Of a stretch of DNA of 64,000 nucleotides, positions 17,391-26,523 are shown piece by piece. Source of the stretch: Mycobacterium scrofulaceum (GTDB taxonomy: Bacteria; Actinomycetota; Actinomycetes; Mycobacteriales; Mycobacteriaceae); NCBI RefSeq assembly GCF_001667885.1, contig NZ_LZJW01000182.1, positions 20,611 through 84,610 of the forward strand, read 5' to 3'. Numbering within the stretch: position 1 is the first letter of the stretch; every line of letters starts with the position of its first letter. Under the pieces are notes generated by a model, which saw nothing but the letters and a program-made list of their open reading frames with translations, ran no database searches and was not told the origin of the DNA. The translations under genes and the position numbers were made by a program.

Positions 17391-18602
17391 ATGCTTTACG
17401 AGATGTGGCAGAACTTTATCCACAATCTGTTCAAGCCGCTCCTGCTGTTCTTCTACTTCGGATTCCTCATCCCGATCCTGAAGGTGCGGTTCGAATTTCC
17501 GTACGTGATCTACCAGGGTCTGACGATGTACCTGCTGGTAGCCATCGGCTGGCAGGGCGGCGAAGAACTGGCCAAAGTGAAGCCCGCCGACATCGACAAC
17601 ATCGCCGGATTCGTCGCACTGGGCTTGGTGTTGAACTTCCTGGTCGGTGTGCTCACCTACATCCTGCTGAGGTACCTGACGCGGCTGCGACGCGTCGACA
17701 GGGCGACGGTCGCCGGGTACTACGGGTCCGACTCGGCGGGCGCCTTCGCCACCTGCGTGGCGGTTCTGACCAGCGTGAAGATCGCCTTCGACGCCTACAT
17801 GCCGGTTCTGCTGGCGTTCATGGAGATCCCCGGCTGCCTGGTGGCCCTGTACCTGGTGGCCCGGCTACGCCACCGGGGGATGGACGAAGCCGGGTACATG
17901 CCGGACGAGCAGGGCTACACGGCCCCCGCAAGGGTCGGTCCCGGCGCGGCCGCCCAGGCCGAGGGCGTTGACGACCGGGTCGAGCGCGGCATCGAAGAGG
18001 AGCTGGAGTTCTCCCTGGAAAAGCAGGAGCATCCCGGCTGGTACGCGAACCCCCGTGAAAAGGCGCCGCTGTTTTCGCGCGCGATATTGCAGGAAGTGTT
18101 CCTCAACCCCGGGCTCATCCTGCTCGTCGGCGGCATCGCCATCGGCTTCGTCAGCGCGCTGCAGGGCCAGAAGGTTGTGCACGACCAAAACGAGCTTTTC
18201 GTCGCCGCGTTTCAGGGCGTGCTCTGCCTGTTCCTGCTCGAGATGGGCATGACGGCGTCCCGCAAGCTCCGGGATCTGAAGTTGGCAGGCAGCGGGTTCA
18301 TCGCCTTCGGCTTGTTGGCGCCCAACCTGTTTGCGACGCTCGGGATCGTGGCCGCCTACGCCTACGCCAACCTGACCGACACGCATTTTCAGCCGGGCAC
18401 CTACGTCCTGTTCGCGGTGCTGTGCAGTGCGGCGTCTTACATCACCCTGCCCGCGGTGCAGCGGCTGGGAATCCCAGAGGCCAGCCCGACCCTGCCGCTG
18501 GCGGCCGCGCTGGGTCTGACCTTCTCCTACACCGTCACCATCGGGATCCCGCTGTACATCGAGATCAATCGCGCAGTCGCGCATTGGTTCCCAAGCAGCT
18601 GA
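17391..18602 (+). CDS. SbtA-like (DUF897) membrane transporter, copy 2
   Basis: A 403-residue paralogue of the preceding gene, nearly identical over the first 60 residues and through the GYYGSDSAGAFATC and LEMGMTASRKLRDLK motifs. It differs mainly in the cytoplasmic linker, which is shorter and ends in PREKAPLFSRAILQEV. The ATG follows AGGAGG. The 215-base gap before it contains an AT-rich stretch (TTGTTAATTATTCGTAAA), so it may have its own promoter. The stop is three bases from the stop of the convergent hemW. Tandem duplication with linker divergence suggests different regulation or partners for the two copies. Confidence 0.75.
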   Translation: MLYEMWQNFIHNLFKPLLLFFYFGFLIPILKVRFEFPYVIYQGLTMYLLVAIGWQGGEELAKVKPADIDNIAGFVALGLVLNFLVGVLTYILLRYLTRLRRVDRATVAGYYGSDSAGAFATCVAVLTSVKIAFDAYMPVLLAFMEIPGCLVALYLVARLRHRGMDEAGYMPDEQGYTAPARVGPGAAAQAEGVDDRVERGIEEELEFSLEKQEHPGWYANPREKAPLFSRAILQEVFLNPGLILLVGGIAIGFVSALQGQKVVHDQNELFVAAFQGVLCLFLLEMGMTASRKLRDLKLAGSGFIAFGLLAPNLFATLGIVAAYAYANLTDTHFQPGTYVLFAVLCSAASYITLPAVQRLGIPEASPTLPLAAALGLTFSYTVTIGIPLYIEINRAVAHWFPSS

Positions 18603-18605
18603 GGA

Positions 18606-19778
18606 CTACCCCAACACGGTGCGCACCACCGCGTCGGCCAGCAGCCGGCCGCGCGGCGTGAGGATAAACCGATCGGCGTCGGACACCAGCAATCCGTCGG
18701 CGACCGCGCGTTCGGCGCGCTCCCCTTCGGCTGAGCTCAGCACGTCACGCGGGAGTCCCTGTCGCAGACGGGTTTTCAGCAGCACGTCTTCGGTGTGCAG
18801 TGCGTCGGAGTCGAGCCGCTCGAACCCCCCCACCGGCAATTCGCCGGCGGCCAGCCTTTCCGCGTAGGCGTTCGGGTGCTTGACATTCCACCACCGCGTG
18901 GTGCCGACGTAGCCATGGGCCCCCGGTCCGGCGCCCCACCACTGGCCACCGTCCCAGTAGCCGAGGTTGTGTCGGCACTCGCCGCCGGGCCGCGCCCAAT
19001 TGGACACCTCGTACCACGTCATTCCGGCTTCGGAGAGCCGGGCGTCGACCAGCTCATAGCGGTGCGCCAGCACGTCGTCGTCGGGAGCTGCGAGCTCGCC
19101 GCGGCGGACCCGCCGGGCCAGCGCGGTGCCTTCCTCGACGACCAGGGCGTAGGCGGACACATGATCGACGCCGGTGTCGATCGCCGTGTCGACCGAGTGC
19201 AGCAGATCGTCGTCCGATTCCCCCGGCGTTCCATAGATCAGGTCGAGGCTGACGTGCTCGAAGCCGGCGTCCAGCGCTTCGCGGGCGGCCGCCGCCGACC
19301 GGTTCGGCGTGTGGATGCGGTCCAGAACCCCCAGCACCCGCGGTGACACCGACTGCATGCCGAGCGACACCCGCGTGTAGCCCGCCGCGCGGATGGCGTC
19401 GAAGAAGTCCGGCCAGGCCGACTCCGGGTTGGCCTCGGTGGTGATCTCGGCGTCGGCCGCCAGCGCGAAATGCTCGCGGACCATGTCCAGCACCGACGCC
19501 ACGCGCGCGCCACCCAGCAATGACGGCGTCCCTCCCCCGACGAACACGGTGTCCACGGTCGGCCCGGAAAGCCGCTCGGCCGCCAGCTTCAATTCCGTCC
19601 GCAGCGCCGCCAGCCAGGCGTCGGGGTTCACGCCACCCAACTCGGCCGGGGTGTAGGTGTTGAAATCGCAGTAGCCGCAACGGGTTATGCAGAACGGGAC
19701 GTGGATGTAGATCCCGAACGGCCGCCCGGGTACGGGCTGCAGGTCGGGCAGCTCGACGGCTTCCTCGCGAAGTGCCAT
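18606..19778 (-). CDS. hemW: Radical SAM heme chaperone HemW
   Basis: A 390-residue radical SAM protein. The 4Fe-4S/SAM motif Cys30-x3-Cys34-x2-Cys37 (CITRCGYC) is followed by the GGGTPS glycine motif. The C-terminal winged HemW domain (YEVSNWARPGGECRHNLGYW) is present. The family was often labelled HemN, but it lacks the extra N-terminal part of true coproporphyrinogen dehydrogenases and is now regarded as a heme-insertion chaperone. In H37Rv the corresponding gene (Rv2388c) is followed by rpfD and Rv2390c before nirA; neither is present here. Confidence 0.93.
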   Translation of the reverse strand: MALREEAVELPDLQPVPGRPFGIYIHVPFCITRCGYCDFNTYTPAELGGVNPDAWLAALRTELKLAAERLSGPTVDTVFVGGGTPSLLGGARVASVLDMVREHFALAADAEITTEANPESAWPDFFDAIRAAGYTRVSLGMQSVSPRVLGVLDRIHTPNRSAAAAREALDAGFEHVSLDLIYGTPGESDDDLLHSVDTAIDTGVDHVSAYALVVEEGTALARRVRRGELAAPDDDVLAHRYELVDARLSEAGMTWYEVSNWARPGGECRHNLGYWDGGQWWGAGPGAHGYVGTTRWWNVKHPNAYAERLAAGELPVGGFERLDSDALHTEDVLLKTRLRQGLPRDVLSSAEGERAERAVADGLLVSDADRFILTPRGRLLADAVVRTVLG

Positions 19779-19950
19779 GCCAAATCATCCCACGGTGCGC
19801 GGCACCCGGCCGCGGCCCGCAACCGGGTCACCGCTGCGGGCGGTCGGCCCGTTTTCTTGGGTTTTCTTACCCGCGCGGCCAGCTAATCGGGAATTCCGCT
19901 CACCCTGAGCCGATATTTGACCTGGTGACATGGCCGCCCGACGGGCATGG
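19779..19950. other. Upstream region of the nirA leader
   Basis: Between hemW and the nirA leader ORF no gene is visible. The sequence includes a TTTTCTTGGGTTTTCTTAC stretch near 19853-19871, suitable as upstream promoter DNA. No rpfD remnant was noticed. Confidence 0.4.
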
Positions 19951-19956
19951 CACAAT
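19951..19956 (+). promoter_or_regulatory. -10 element of a leaderless promoter for the nirA leader ORF
   Basis: CACAAT lies six bases before the GTG at 19963. In mycobacteria this spacing puts the transcription start on the first base of the start codon, giving a leaderless mRNA. Confidence 0.55.
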
Positions 19957-19962
19957 GGTGGC

Positions 19963-20055
19963 GTGACCGTCGCTCAGCCCAGCCTTCGCATTGCGCTCGT
20001 GGCGCGGCGGCACATTGATCTCAAGCGTGTTTGCAGCTGTTGCTGTCTCCCTTGA
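19963..20055 (+). CDS. Polycysteine leader peptide upstream of nirA-cysH
   Basis: A 30-codon ORF starting at GTG directly after a -10 element. Its C-terminal part reads RRHIDLKRVCSCCCLP. The RRHxDLxRV core is the one I associate with actinobacterial leader peptides before sulfur genes, and four of the last seven codons encode cysteine. In mycobacteria such leaderless polycysteine ORFs are known to act as cysteine-responsive attenuators: ribosomes stalling for lack of Cys-tRNA allow expression of the downstream genes. The stop is 108 bases before the nirA ATG, leaving room for alternative RNA structures; a CAGCTG in the cysteine tract can pair with another CAGCTG about 50 bases downstream. Confidence 0.8.
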   Translation: MTVAQPSLRIALVARRHIDLKRVCSCCCLP

Positions 20056-20163
20056 TGTCGTAGACCCGCCCACCTGTACGTCCAGCTGGCATCGGATCTG
20101 CGCCGCCGATACCACCGGTGAGCTGCGCTTTCATGCCTGCGATGTTTGAAGGAGACCTCCGAG

Positions 20164-21831
20164 ATGACCACAGCCCGTCCCGCCAAGCCTCGTAACGAGG
20201 GTCAGTGGGCGCTGGGAGATCGGGAACCGCTCAACCCCAACGAAGAGATGAAGCATGCCGGGGCCCCGCTCGACGTGCGCGAACGCATCGAGAACGTCTA
20301 CGCCAAGGCCGGCTTCGACAGCATCGACAAGAGTGATCTACGCGGCCGCTTCCGCTGGTGGGGGCTCTACACCCAGCGCGAACAGGGTTATGACGGCACG
20401 TTCACCGGTGACGAAAATGCCGACCTGCTGGAAGCCAAGTACTTCATGATGCGAGTGCGCTGCGATGGCGGCGCCCTGTCGGCCGCGGCGCTGCGCACGG
20501 TCGGCCAGATCTCGACGGAGTTCGGCCGGGACACCGCCGACATCTCCGACCGGCAGAACGTACAGATGCACTGGATCGAGGTCGAAGACGTCCCCGAGAT
20601 CTGGCGGCGACTCGCGGAGGTGGGGCTGCAGACCGCCGAGGCATGCGGTGACTGCCCCCGCGTCATCCTGGGATCGCCGCTGGCCGGCGAGTCGCTCGAC
20701 GAGGTGCTCGATCCGACCTGGGCGATCGACGAGATCGTGCGGCGCTACATCGGCAAGCCCGACTTTGCCGACCTGCCGCGCAAGTACAAGACCGCGATCT
20801 CGGGTCTGCAGGACGTCGCGCACGAGATCAACGACATCGCCTTCATCGGGGTCGAGCATCCCGAGCACGGACCCGGCCTGGACCTGTGGGTCGGCGGTGG
20901 TCTGTCCACCAACCCGATGCTGGCCCAGCGGGTGGGCGCCTGGGTACCGCTGAACGAGGTCCCCGAGGTGTGGGCGGCGGTGACGTCGATATTCCGCGAC
21001 TACGGCTACCGGCGGCTGCGGTCCAAGGCCCGGCTGAAGTTCTTGATCAAGGACTGGGGCATCGAAAAATTCCGTGAGGTCCTCGAAACGGAGTACCTCA
21101 AGCGGCCGCTGATCGACGGTCCGGCCCCCGAGCCGCTCAAGCATCCGATCGATCACATCGGGGTGCAGCGCCTCAAAAACGGCCTCAACGCCGTCGGGGC
21201 GGCGCCGATCGCCGGGCGGGTCTCGGGGTCCATCCTCTCGTCGGTGGCCGACCTGATGGACCGGGCCGGCTCGGACCGGGTCCGATTCACCCCATACCAG
21301 AAGCTGGTCATCCTCGACATCGCCGACGACAAACTCGACGAGGTGCTCGCCGGGCTCGAGGCGCTCGGACTGCAGACCAAACCGTCCCACTGGCGCCGGA
21401 ACCTGATGGCCTGCACGGGGATCGAGTACTGCAAGTTGTCGTTCGCCGAGACCCGCGGTAAGGCGCAGGTCTTGGTACCGGAGCTGGAACGCCGCCTCGA
21501 GGACATCAACTCTTCGCTCGACGTGCCGATCACGGTCAACATCAACGGTTGCCCGAACTCGTGCGCGCGAATCCAAGTGGCCGACATCGGCTTCAAGGGC
21601 CAAATGGTGGACGACGGTCACGGCGGCTCGGTCGAGGGCTTTCAGGTGCACCTGGGCGGCAGCCTCGGGCTGGACAGCGGATTCGGGCGGAAGCTGCGCC
21701 AGCACAAGGTGACCAGCGACGAGCTGGGCGACTACATCGACCGGGTGGTACGCAACTTCATCAAACAACGCAGTGCGGGAGAACGGTTCGCGCAGTGGGC
21801 GATTCGGGCGGATGAGGACGATTTACGATGA
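20164..21831 (+). CDS. nirA: Ferredoxin-dependent sulfite reductase NirA (SirA)
   Basis: A 555-residue assimilatory sulfite reductase, giving sulfide from sulfite with six electrons from ferredoxin, using siroheme and a 4Fe-4S cluster. Cluster ligands are Cys417 and Cys423 (CTGIEYC) and Cys463 and Cys467 (CPNSC). Tyr69 and Cys161, which form a covalent bond next to siroheme in the M. tuberculosis enzyme, are both present at the same numbers. The start is ATG at 20164 after GGAG; an in-frame upstream ATG would put the ribosome binding site inside the gene. The last four bases overlap the cysH start (ATGA). Confidence 0.96.
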   Translation: MTTARPAKPRNEGQWALGDREPLNPNEEMKHAGAPLDVRERIENVYAKAGFDSIDKSDLRGRFRWWGLYTQREQGYDGTFTGDENADLLEAKYFMMRVRCDGGALSAAALRTVGQISTEFGRDTADISDRQNVQMHWIEVEDVPEIWRRLAEVGLQTAEACGDCPRVILGSPLAGESLDEVLDPTWAIDEIVRRYIGKPDFADLPRKYKTAISGLQDVAHEINDIAFIGVEHPEHGPGLDLWVGGGLSTNPMLAQRVGAWVPLNEVPEVWAAVTSIFRDYGYRRLRSKARLKFLIKDWGIEKFREVLETEYLKRPLIDGPAPEPLKHPIDHIGVQRLKNGLNAVGAAPIAGRVSGSILSSVADLMDRAGSDRVRFTPYQKLVILDIADDKLDEVLAGLEALGLQTKPSHWRRNLMACTGIEYCKLSFAETRGKAQVLVPELERRLEDINSSLDVPITVNINGCPNSCARIQVADIGFKGQMVDDGHGGSVEGFQVHLGGSLGLDSGFGRKLRQHKVTSDELGDYIDRVVRNFIKQRSAGERFAQWAIRADEDDLR

Positions 21832-22571
21832 GTGAACAAGCAACGAAACGGACCGAAGCGGAACTGCGGGAACTGGCGGCGCGTGGCGCCGCGGAGCTCG
21901 AGGGTGCCAGCGCCACCGAGGTGTTGCGCTGGACGGATGAGACCTTCGGTGGGGTCAACGGGCCGCGCGGCTGGGCCACCTGCAACTACGTGCTGACCTC
22001 GAGCATGCAGGAGGCCGTGCTGATCGACCTGGCCTCCAAGGTTCGGCCCGGCGTCCCGGTCGTCTTCCTCGACACCGGATACCACTTCGCCGAAACCATC
22101 GGAACGCGAGACGCGGTGGAGTCGGTCTACGACATCCACGTGCTCAACATCACCCCCGAGCAGTCGGTGGCCGAGCAGGACCAGCTGCTGGGCAAGAACC
22201 TGTTCTCCCGGGATCCGGGCGAGTGCTGCCGGCTGCGCAAGGTCGTGCCGCTGCGCCGGGCTCTGAGCGGATACTCCGCCTGGGTCACCGGGTTGCGGCG
22301 CAGCGAAGCGGCGACACGCGCCAACGCCCCGGTGATCGGTTTCGACGAGGGCTTCAAGCTGGTGAAGATCAATCCACTGGCGACGTGGACCGACGAGGAC
22401 ATGCAGAACTACATCGACGAGCACGGTGTCCTGGTGAATCCGCTTGTCTACGACGGATATCCGTCGATCGGTTGCGCTCCCTGCACGGCCAAGCCGCTCG
22501 CCGGGGCCGACCCGCGCAGCGGGCGTTGGCAGGGGCTTTCCAAAACCGAGTGCGGGCTGCACGCCTCCTGA
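21828..22571 (+). CDS. cysH: APS reductase CysH
   Basis: A 247-residue adenylylsulfate (APS) reductase, which uses thioredoxin to release sulfite from APS. It is the iron-sulfur type: Cys133-Cys134 (GECCRLRK) and Cys216-x2-Cys219 (GCAPC) bind a 4Fe-4S cluster, and the C-terminal nucleophile Cys242 lies in ECGLH. The start overlaps the nirA stop by four bases, so it shares the cysteine attenuator. Sulfite made here is the substrate of NirA. In H37Rv the ferrochelatase-like gene che1 (Rv2393) follows; here the convergent cysA comes after 12 bases. Confidence 0.96.
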   Translation: MSEQATKRTEAELRELAARGAAELEGASATEVLRWTDETFGGVNGPRGWATCNYVLTSSMQEAVLIDLASKVRPGVPVVFLDTGYHFAETIGTRDAVESVYDIHVLNITPEQSVAEQDQLLGKNLFSRDPGECCRLRKVVPLRRALSGYSAWVTGLRRSEAATRANAPVIGFDEGFKLVKINPLATWTDEDMQNYIDEHGVLVNPLVYDGYPSIGCAPCTAKPLAGADPRSGRWQGLSKTECGLHAS

Positions 22572-22583
22572 CCGCGGCCTAAG

Positions 22584-23663
22584 TCACGCCGAGGTCAGCG
22601 TGGTCTGGTTCTCGCCGGGACGGCTGCCGGCGTCGGCGGCGTCCTCCGCGGGCAGGGACGGCATCCGCGTGGCGCGCACGTAGACGGTGTCGCCCTCGCG
22701 TAGCGCCAGGGCCTCGGCGTCGCCTCGGGTGATCTGAGCGGTGAAGGCGCCACCGGTGGCGGCGCTGGTCAATTCCACTCGTACCTCGAAACCCAGCACG
22801 ACCACGCGATCGACCGTGGCGCGCACCACCCCGATCGACTCGGCGGTGCCGTCCCCGCCCGCGATGGCCATCTCGGGGTTGCGGCCGACCCGGATGTCGT
22901 GGGGGCGAACCAGATTGCCGTTCAACGTCGACACCGCCCCGAGGAACGACATGACGAACGCCGTCGCCGGGGCGTCGTAGACCTCGGTCGGCGATCCCAC
23001 CTGCTCGATACGCCCGTGGTTCAGCACGGCGATCCGGTCGGCGACGTCCAGCGCCTCCGCCTGGTCGTGGGTGACCAGGACCGTGGTGACGTGCACCTCG
23101 TCGTGCAGGCGACGCAGCCACGCGCGCAGGTCCTCCCGCACCTTGGCGTCCAGCGCACCGAACGGCTCGTCGAGCAGCAGCACCTGGGGGTCGACCGCCA
23201 GCGCCCGCGCCAGTGCCATCCGCTGTCGCTGACCACCGGATAGCTGATTGGGATAGCGGTTCTGAAAGCCGCTCAGCCCCACGACCTCCAACAGGTTGTC
23301 GACCTTGGCCTTGACCTCCGCCTTGGGCCGCTTGCGGATCTTCAGCCCGTACGCCACGTTGTCGCGAACGGTCAAGTGCTTGAACGCCGCATAGTGCTGG
23401 AACACGAACCCGATGCCTCGTCGCTGCGGCGGGATCCGGGTGACGTCTTGGCCGTTGATGGTGATCGTTCCGCTGTCGGGCTGGTCGAGCCCGGCGATGG
23501 CGCGCAACAGGGTCGACTTGCCCGAGCCGCTGGGACCCAACAGTGCCGTCAACGAGCCGGACGGGACGACGAAGTCGACGTTGTCCAGCGCCACGAAGTC
23601 GCCGTAACGCTTGTGGGCGTTCCGCACGATGATGGCGTGGTCCCGGTTGTCCTTGATGGTCAT
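22584..23663 (-). CDS. cysA: Sulfate/thiosulfate ABC transporter ATPase CysA
   Basis: A 359-residue ATP-binding subunit. Walker A GPSGSGKS (43-50), the signature LSGGQRQR (141-148), Walker B LLLDEP (162-167) and the switch His in VTHDQAEAL are all intact. The C-terminal 110 residues form a TOBE-like regulatory domain. It energises sulfate import through CysT and CysW from SubI. It is the last gene of the subI-cysT-cysW-cysA operon, 21 bases after cysW. Confidence 0.95.
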   Translation of the reverse strand: MTIKDNRDHAIIVRNAHKRYGDFVALDNVDFVVPSGSLTALLGPSGSGKSTLLRAIAGLDQPDSGTITINGQDVTRIPPQRRGIGFVFQHYAAFKHLTVRDNVAYGLKIRKRPKAEVKAKVDNLLEVVGLSGFQNRYPNQLSGGQRQRMALARALAVDPQVLLLDEPFGALDAKVREDLRAWLRRLHDEVHVTTVLVTHDQAEALDVADRIAVLNHGRIEQVGSPTEVYDAPATAFVMSFLGAVSTLNGNLVRPHDIRVGRNPEMAIAGGDGTAESIGVVRATVDRVVVLGFEVRVELTSAATGGAFTAQITRGDAEALALREGDTVYVRATRMPSLPAEDAADAGSRPGENQTTLTSA

Positions 23664-23684
23664 CTGCGAGTCTCCATGTCGAGC

Positions 23685-24497
23685 CTATCTGTCCGCTTGT
23701 GCCCGGCGAAGGTCCAGAACCACCTGGAAGATCAGCACCAACACCGCAACGCCCATCAACAACGTCGACAGCGCGTAGGCGCCGTACTCGGCCCCGCGGT
23801 TATACCGATCCGAGACCAGCAACGTGAGCGTCTGGGACTTACCCGGCAGGTTCGACGACACGATGATGACGGCGCCGTATTCGCCGAGGGTGCGGGCGAC
23901 GGTCAGCACGATGCCGTAGGTCAGACCCCACCGGATGGATGGCAGGGTGATTCGCCAAAAGGTCTGCCACCAGCCCGATCCCAGGGTCGCCGCCGCCTCT
24001 TCCTGGTCGGTGCCCAATTCGTGCAGCACCGGCTCCACCTCCCGCACCACGAACGGCAAGGTGACGAAGATGCTGGCGAGCACGATGCCGGGCAGCCCGA
24101 AGATGATCTTGAACCCGAGGTCCTTCTCGACGAAGCCGAACGCGCCGGCCGATCCCCACAACAGGATCAGGGCGACACCCACGACGACGGGCGACACCGC
24201 GAAAGGCAGGTCGATAACGGCCTGCAGCACGCCCTTGCCGCGAAACCGGTTGCGTGCCAGCACCAGAGCGGTCGGGATGCCGAACACCACGTTCAGCGGC
24301 ACCACGATGGCGACGACCAGTAGCGTCAGGTTCAGCGCCGAGACCGCCGCGGGGGTGCTGACCCAGTCGAAGAACTGGCCGAAGCCCGGCCGGAAAGTCC
24401 GCCATAGGATCAGGCTCACCGGGACGACGAGCAACACGAAAATGTATGCGAGCGCGACGAATCGGATCAGGTAGCGAACCCGGCGCGATGACGTCAC
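23685..24497 (-). CDS. cysW: Sulfate ABC transporter permease CysW
   Basis: A 270-residue inner-membrane permease with six predicted helices. The ABC-interaction EAA loop is EEAAATLGSGWWQTFWRITL near residues 170-189. It pairs with CysT to form the sulfate channel. The ATG overlaps the cysT stop by four bases (ATGA). Confidence 0.93.
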   Translation of the reverse strand: MTSSRRVRYLIRFVALAYIFVLLVVPVSLILWRTFRPGFGQFFDWVSTPAAVSALNLTLLVVAIVVPLNVVFGIPTALVLARNRFRGKGVLQAVIDLPFAVSPVVVGVALILLWGSAGAFGFVEKDLGFKIIFGLPGIVLASIFVTLPFVVREVEPVLHELGTDQEEAAATLGSGWWQTFWRITLPSIRWGLTYGIVLTVARTLGEYGAVIIVSSNLPGKSQTLTLLVSDRYNRGAEYGAYALSTLLMGVAVLVLIFQVVLDLRRAQADR

Positions 24498-25381
24498 GGG
24501 GCCAACTCCTCACGCTTGGCGGCGCGACCGCCGACGATCCGCAAGATGAACAGCATCACGAACGAGATCGACAGCAACACGATGGAAATGGCGGCCGCGC
24601 CGGTGCGGTCGTCGTTCTCGATCAGAGTCCGTATCCATTGCGACGACACCTCCGTCTTGCCCGGCACCGCGCCACCGATCAGTACCACCGAACCGAACTC
24701 ACCGATCGCGCGCGAGAACGCCAGCCCCGCACCGGACAGCAACGACGGCGTCAACGAGGGCAGCAGCACGGAGGTGAAAATCTTTGGACCGCTGGCGCCC
24801 AACGACGCGGCCGCCTCCTCGGTCTCACGATCGATCTCCAACAGCACGGGCTGCACCGCGCGCACCACGAACGGCAGCGTGACGAAGGCCAGCGCCACCG
24901 CCACGCCCCACGCCGTGTGCTGCAGGTGCAGACCCACCGGGCTGTTGTTGCCGTAGAGCGCCAGCATCACCAGGCTGGCGACGATGGTGGGCAGCGCGAA
25001 CGGCAGATCGATGATCGCATCGACGAGCCGCTTGCCGACGAAGTCGTCGCGCACCAGCACCCAGGCGATCACCAGGCCGAACACCAGGTTGGCCAATGTG
25101 ACCCCGGCGGAAATGGTCAGCGTCACCCGGAACGACTCGAGCGCCGCGTTGGAGGTGACCGCCAACCAGAAGGCGTGCCAACCGCCGCCGGCGGCCTGCC
25201 AGGCGATCGCGGCCAGCGGCAGCAGCACGATCACCGACAACCACAGCGTTGCCACACCGACCCGCAGCGACGTGGTGCCGCGCGCGCGCCGGGCCTTCGC
25301 CGGCCGGCGTCCGCCGCCGGCCGCGGGATGGCCGAGCTCGGGCCTGATCGCCTGGGGATCAGGCGTGACGGCGGCGGTCAT
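24494..25381 (-). CDS. cysT: Sulfate ABC transporter permease CysT
   Basis: A 295-residue permease with six helices after a basic, disordered 40-residue N-terminus. The EAA loop is EEAAASLGASGPKIFTSVLL. The ATG at 25381 overlaps the subI stop by four bases; the open frame extends 33 codons upstream, but that part lies inside subI and is not protein-like. It forms the heterodimeric sulfate channel with CysW. Confidence 0.93.
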   Translation of the reverse strand: MTAAVTPDPQAIRPELGHPAAGGGRRPAKARRARGTTSLRVGVATLWLSVIVLLPLAAIAWQAAGGGWHAFWLAVTSNAALESFRVTLTISAGVTLANLVFGLVIAWVLVRDDFVGKRLVDAIIDLPFALPTIVASLVMLALYGNNSPVGLHLQHTAWGVAVALAFVTLPFVVRAVQPVLLEIDRETEEAAASLGASGPKIFTSVLLPSLTPSLLSGAGLAFSRAIGEFGSVVLIGGAVPGKTEVSSQWIRTLIENDDRTGAAAISIVLLSISFVMLFILRIVGGRAAKREELAP

Positions 25382-26409
25382 CCGGTGGCCTGCGTGTAGA
25401 TCTTGGTGATGCTGCCGGTGCTCTTGTCGAAGAGCTGCGGGTCGACCGGCGTCCAGCCGCCGAGGTCGGCGATCGTCCACAATTTCGCCGGCGCGGGGAA
25501 CTGGTCACGGAATTCGGCGGCGACGGCCGGATCGACGGGCCGAAAACCGGCCTGTGCCCACACCTTCTGCGCGGCGGCCGTGTATTGGAAGTTCTTGAAC
25601 GCGACCGCGGCGTCCAGGTGGGGACTCGTGGTCACCACCGCCACCGGGTTCTCGATCTTGAACGTCTGCGGCGGGTTGATGTGCTCGACCGGCTTGCCCG
25701 CGCGCTCGGTGGCGATCGCCTCGTTCTCGTAACTGATCAACACGTCCCCACTGCCCTGCACGAAAACATCGGTGGCCTCCCTGCCCGAACCCGGACGCAG
25801 CTTGACGTGTTCATGCACCAACTTGCTGATGAACTCGACCCCGGCCTGGGCGTTGCTGCCGCCTTCGCTCTTGACCGCGTACGGCGCCAGCAGGTTCCAC
25901 TTGGCCGATCCCGAGCTCAGCGGACTGGGCGTGATGACCTCCACTCCCGGCCGCAGCAGGTCATCCCAGTCCCTGATGTTCTTCGGATTGCCCTTACGCA
26001 CCACCAAGGTCACCACCGACCCGAACGGAATTCCCTTCGTGGCGTCCGTATTCCAGTCTTTGGAGACCTTGCCCGCCTTCACCAGCCGGGCGATGTCCGG
26101 CTCGACCGAGAAGTTCACCACGTCCGCGGGCTTGCCGTCGACGACGCCGCGGGATTGGTCGCCGGAGGCGCCGTAGGACGTGATCACCTGGATGCCCTTG
26201 CCCTCCTCGGCCGCATTGAACGCGGGAATCACCTTGCTCCAGCCGGGTTCTGGGACCGAATAGGCGACGAGGGTGATGCTCGTGCGCGCGTTGGTGGGGC
26301 CGCTTCCGCCCACGACGTCACTGGGCCCACCACTGCACCCCGCGATGACGGCCACGACGAGGGCGAGCATGGTCACCGGTCGCCAGCGCGCTGCGATGTG
26401 GTCGGGCAT
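25378..26409 (-). CDS. subI: Sulfate-binding lipoprotein SubI
   Basis: A 343-residue periplasmic sulfate-binding protein anchored as a lipoprotein: signal peptide over residues 10-24 and lipobox VIAGC with Cys25. The sulfate-binding fold shows in VAYSVPEPGWSKVIPAFN, SYGASGDQSRGV, PADVVNFSVEPD and VFVQGSGDVLISYENEA. It delivers sulfate, probably also thiosulfate, to CysT/CysW. It is the first structural gene of the operon; the 114 bases between it and an upstream cysteine-containing leader ORF suggest attenuation control. Confidence 0.94.
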   Translation of the reverse strand: MPDHIAARWRPVTMLALVVAVIAGCSGGPSDVVGGSGPTNARTSITLVAYSVPEPGWSKVIPAFNAAEEGKGIQVITSYGASGDQSRGVVDGKPADVVNFSVEPDIARLVKAGKVSKDWNTDATKGIPFGSVVTLVVRKGNPKNIRDWDDLLRPGVEVITPSPLSSGSAKWNLLAPYAVKSEGGSNAQAGVEFISKLVHEHVKLRPGSGREATDVFVQGSGDVLISYENEAIATERAGKPVEHINPPQTFKIENPVAVVTTSPHLDAAVAFKNFQYTAAAQKVWAQAGFRPVDPAVAAEFRDQFPAPAKLWTIADLGGWTPVDPQLFDKSTGSITKIYTQATG

Positions 26410-26523
26410 TCGGGCCTTCCGGTACGGGGACTTACGGACGATGGTCCCGTTGCTGCGGAAAGGCGCCTTTAAACGGAGGGAGACCTGACGAACCCCATAC
26501 CAGACCGCACACGGGTTTGGCAG

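Noticed and set aside
20338..21768. 476-codon leftward open frame
   Set aside because: Antisense to nirA, whose cofactor residues are all intact.
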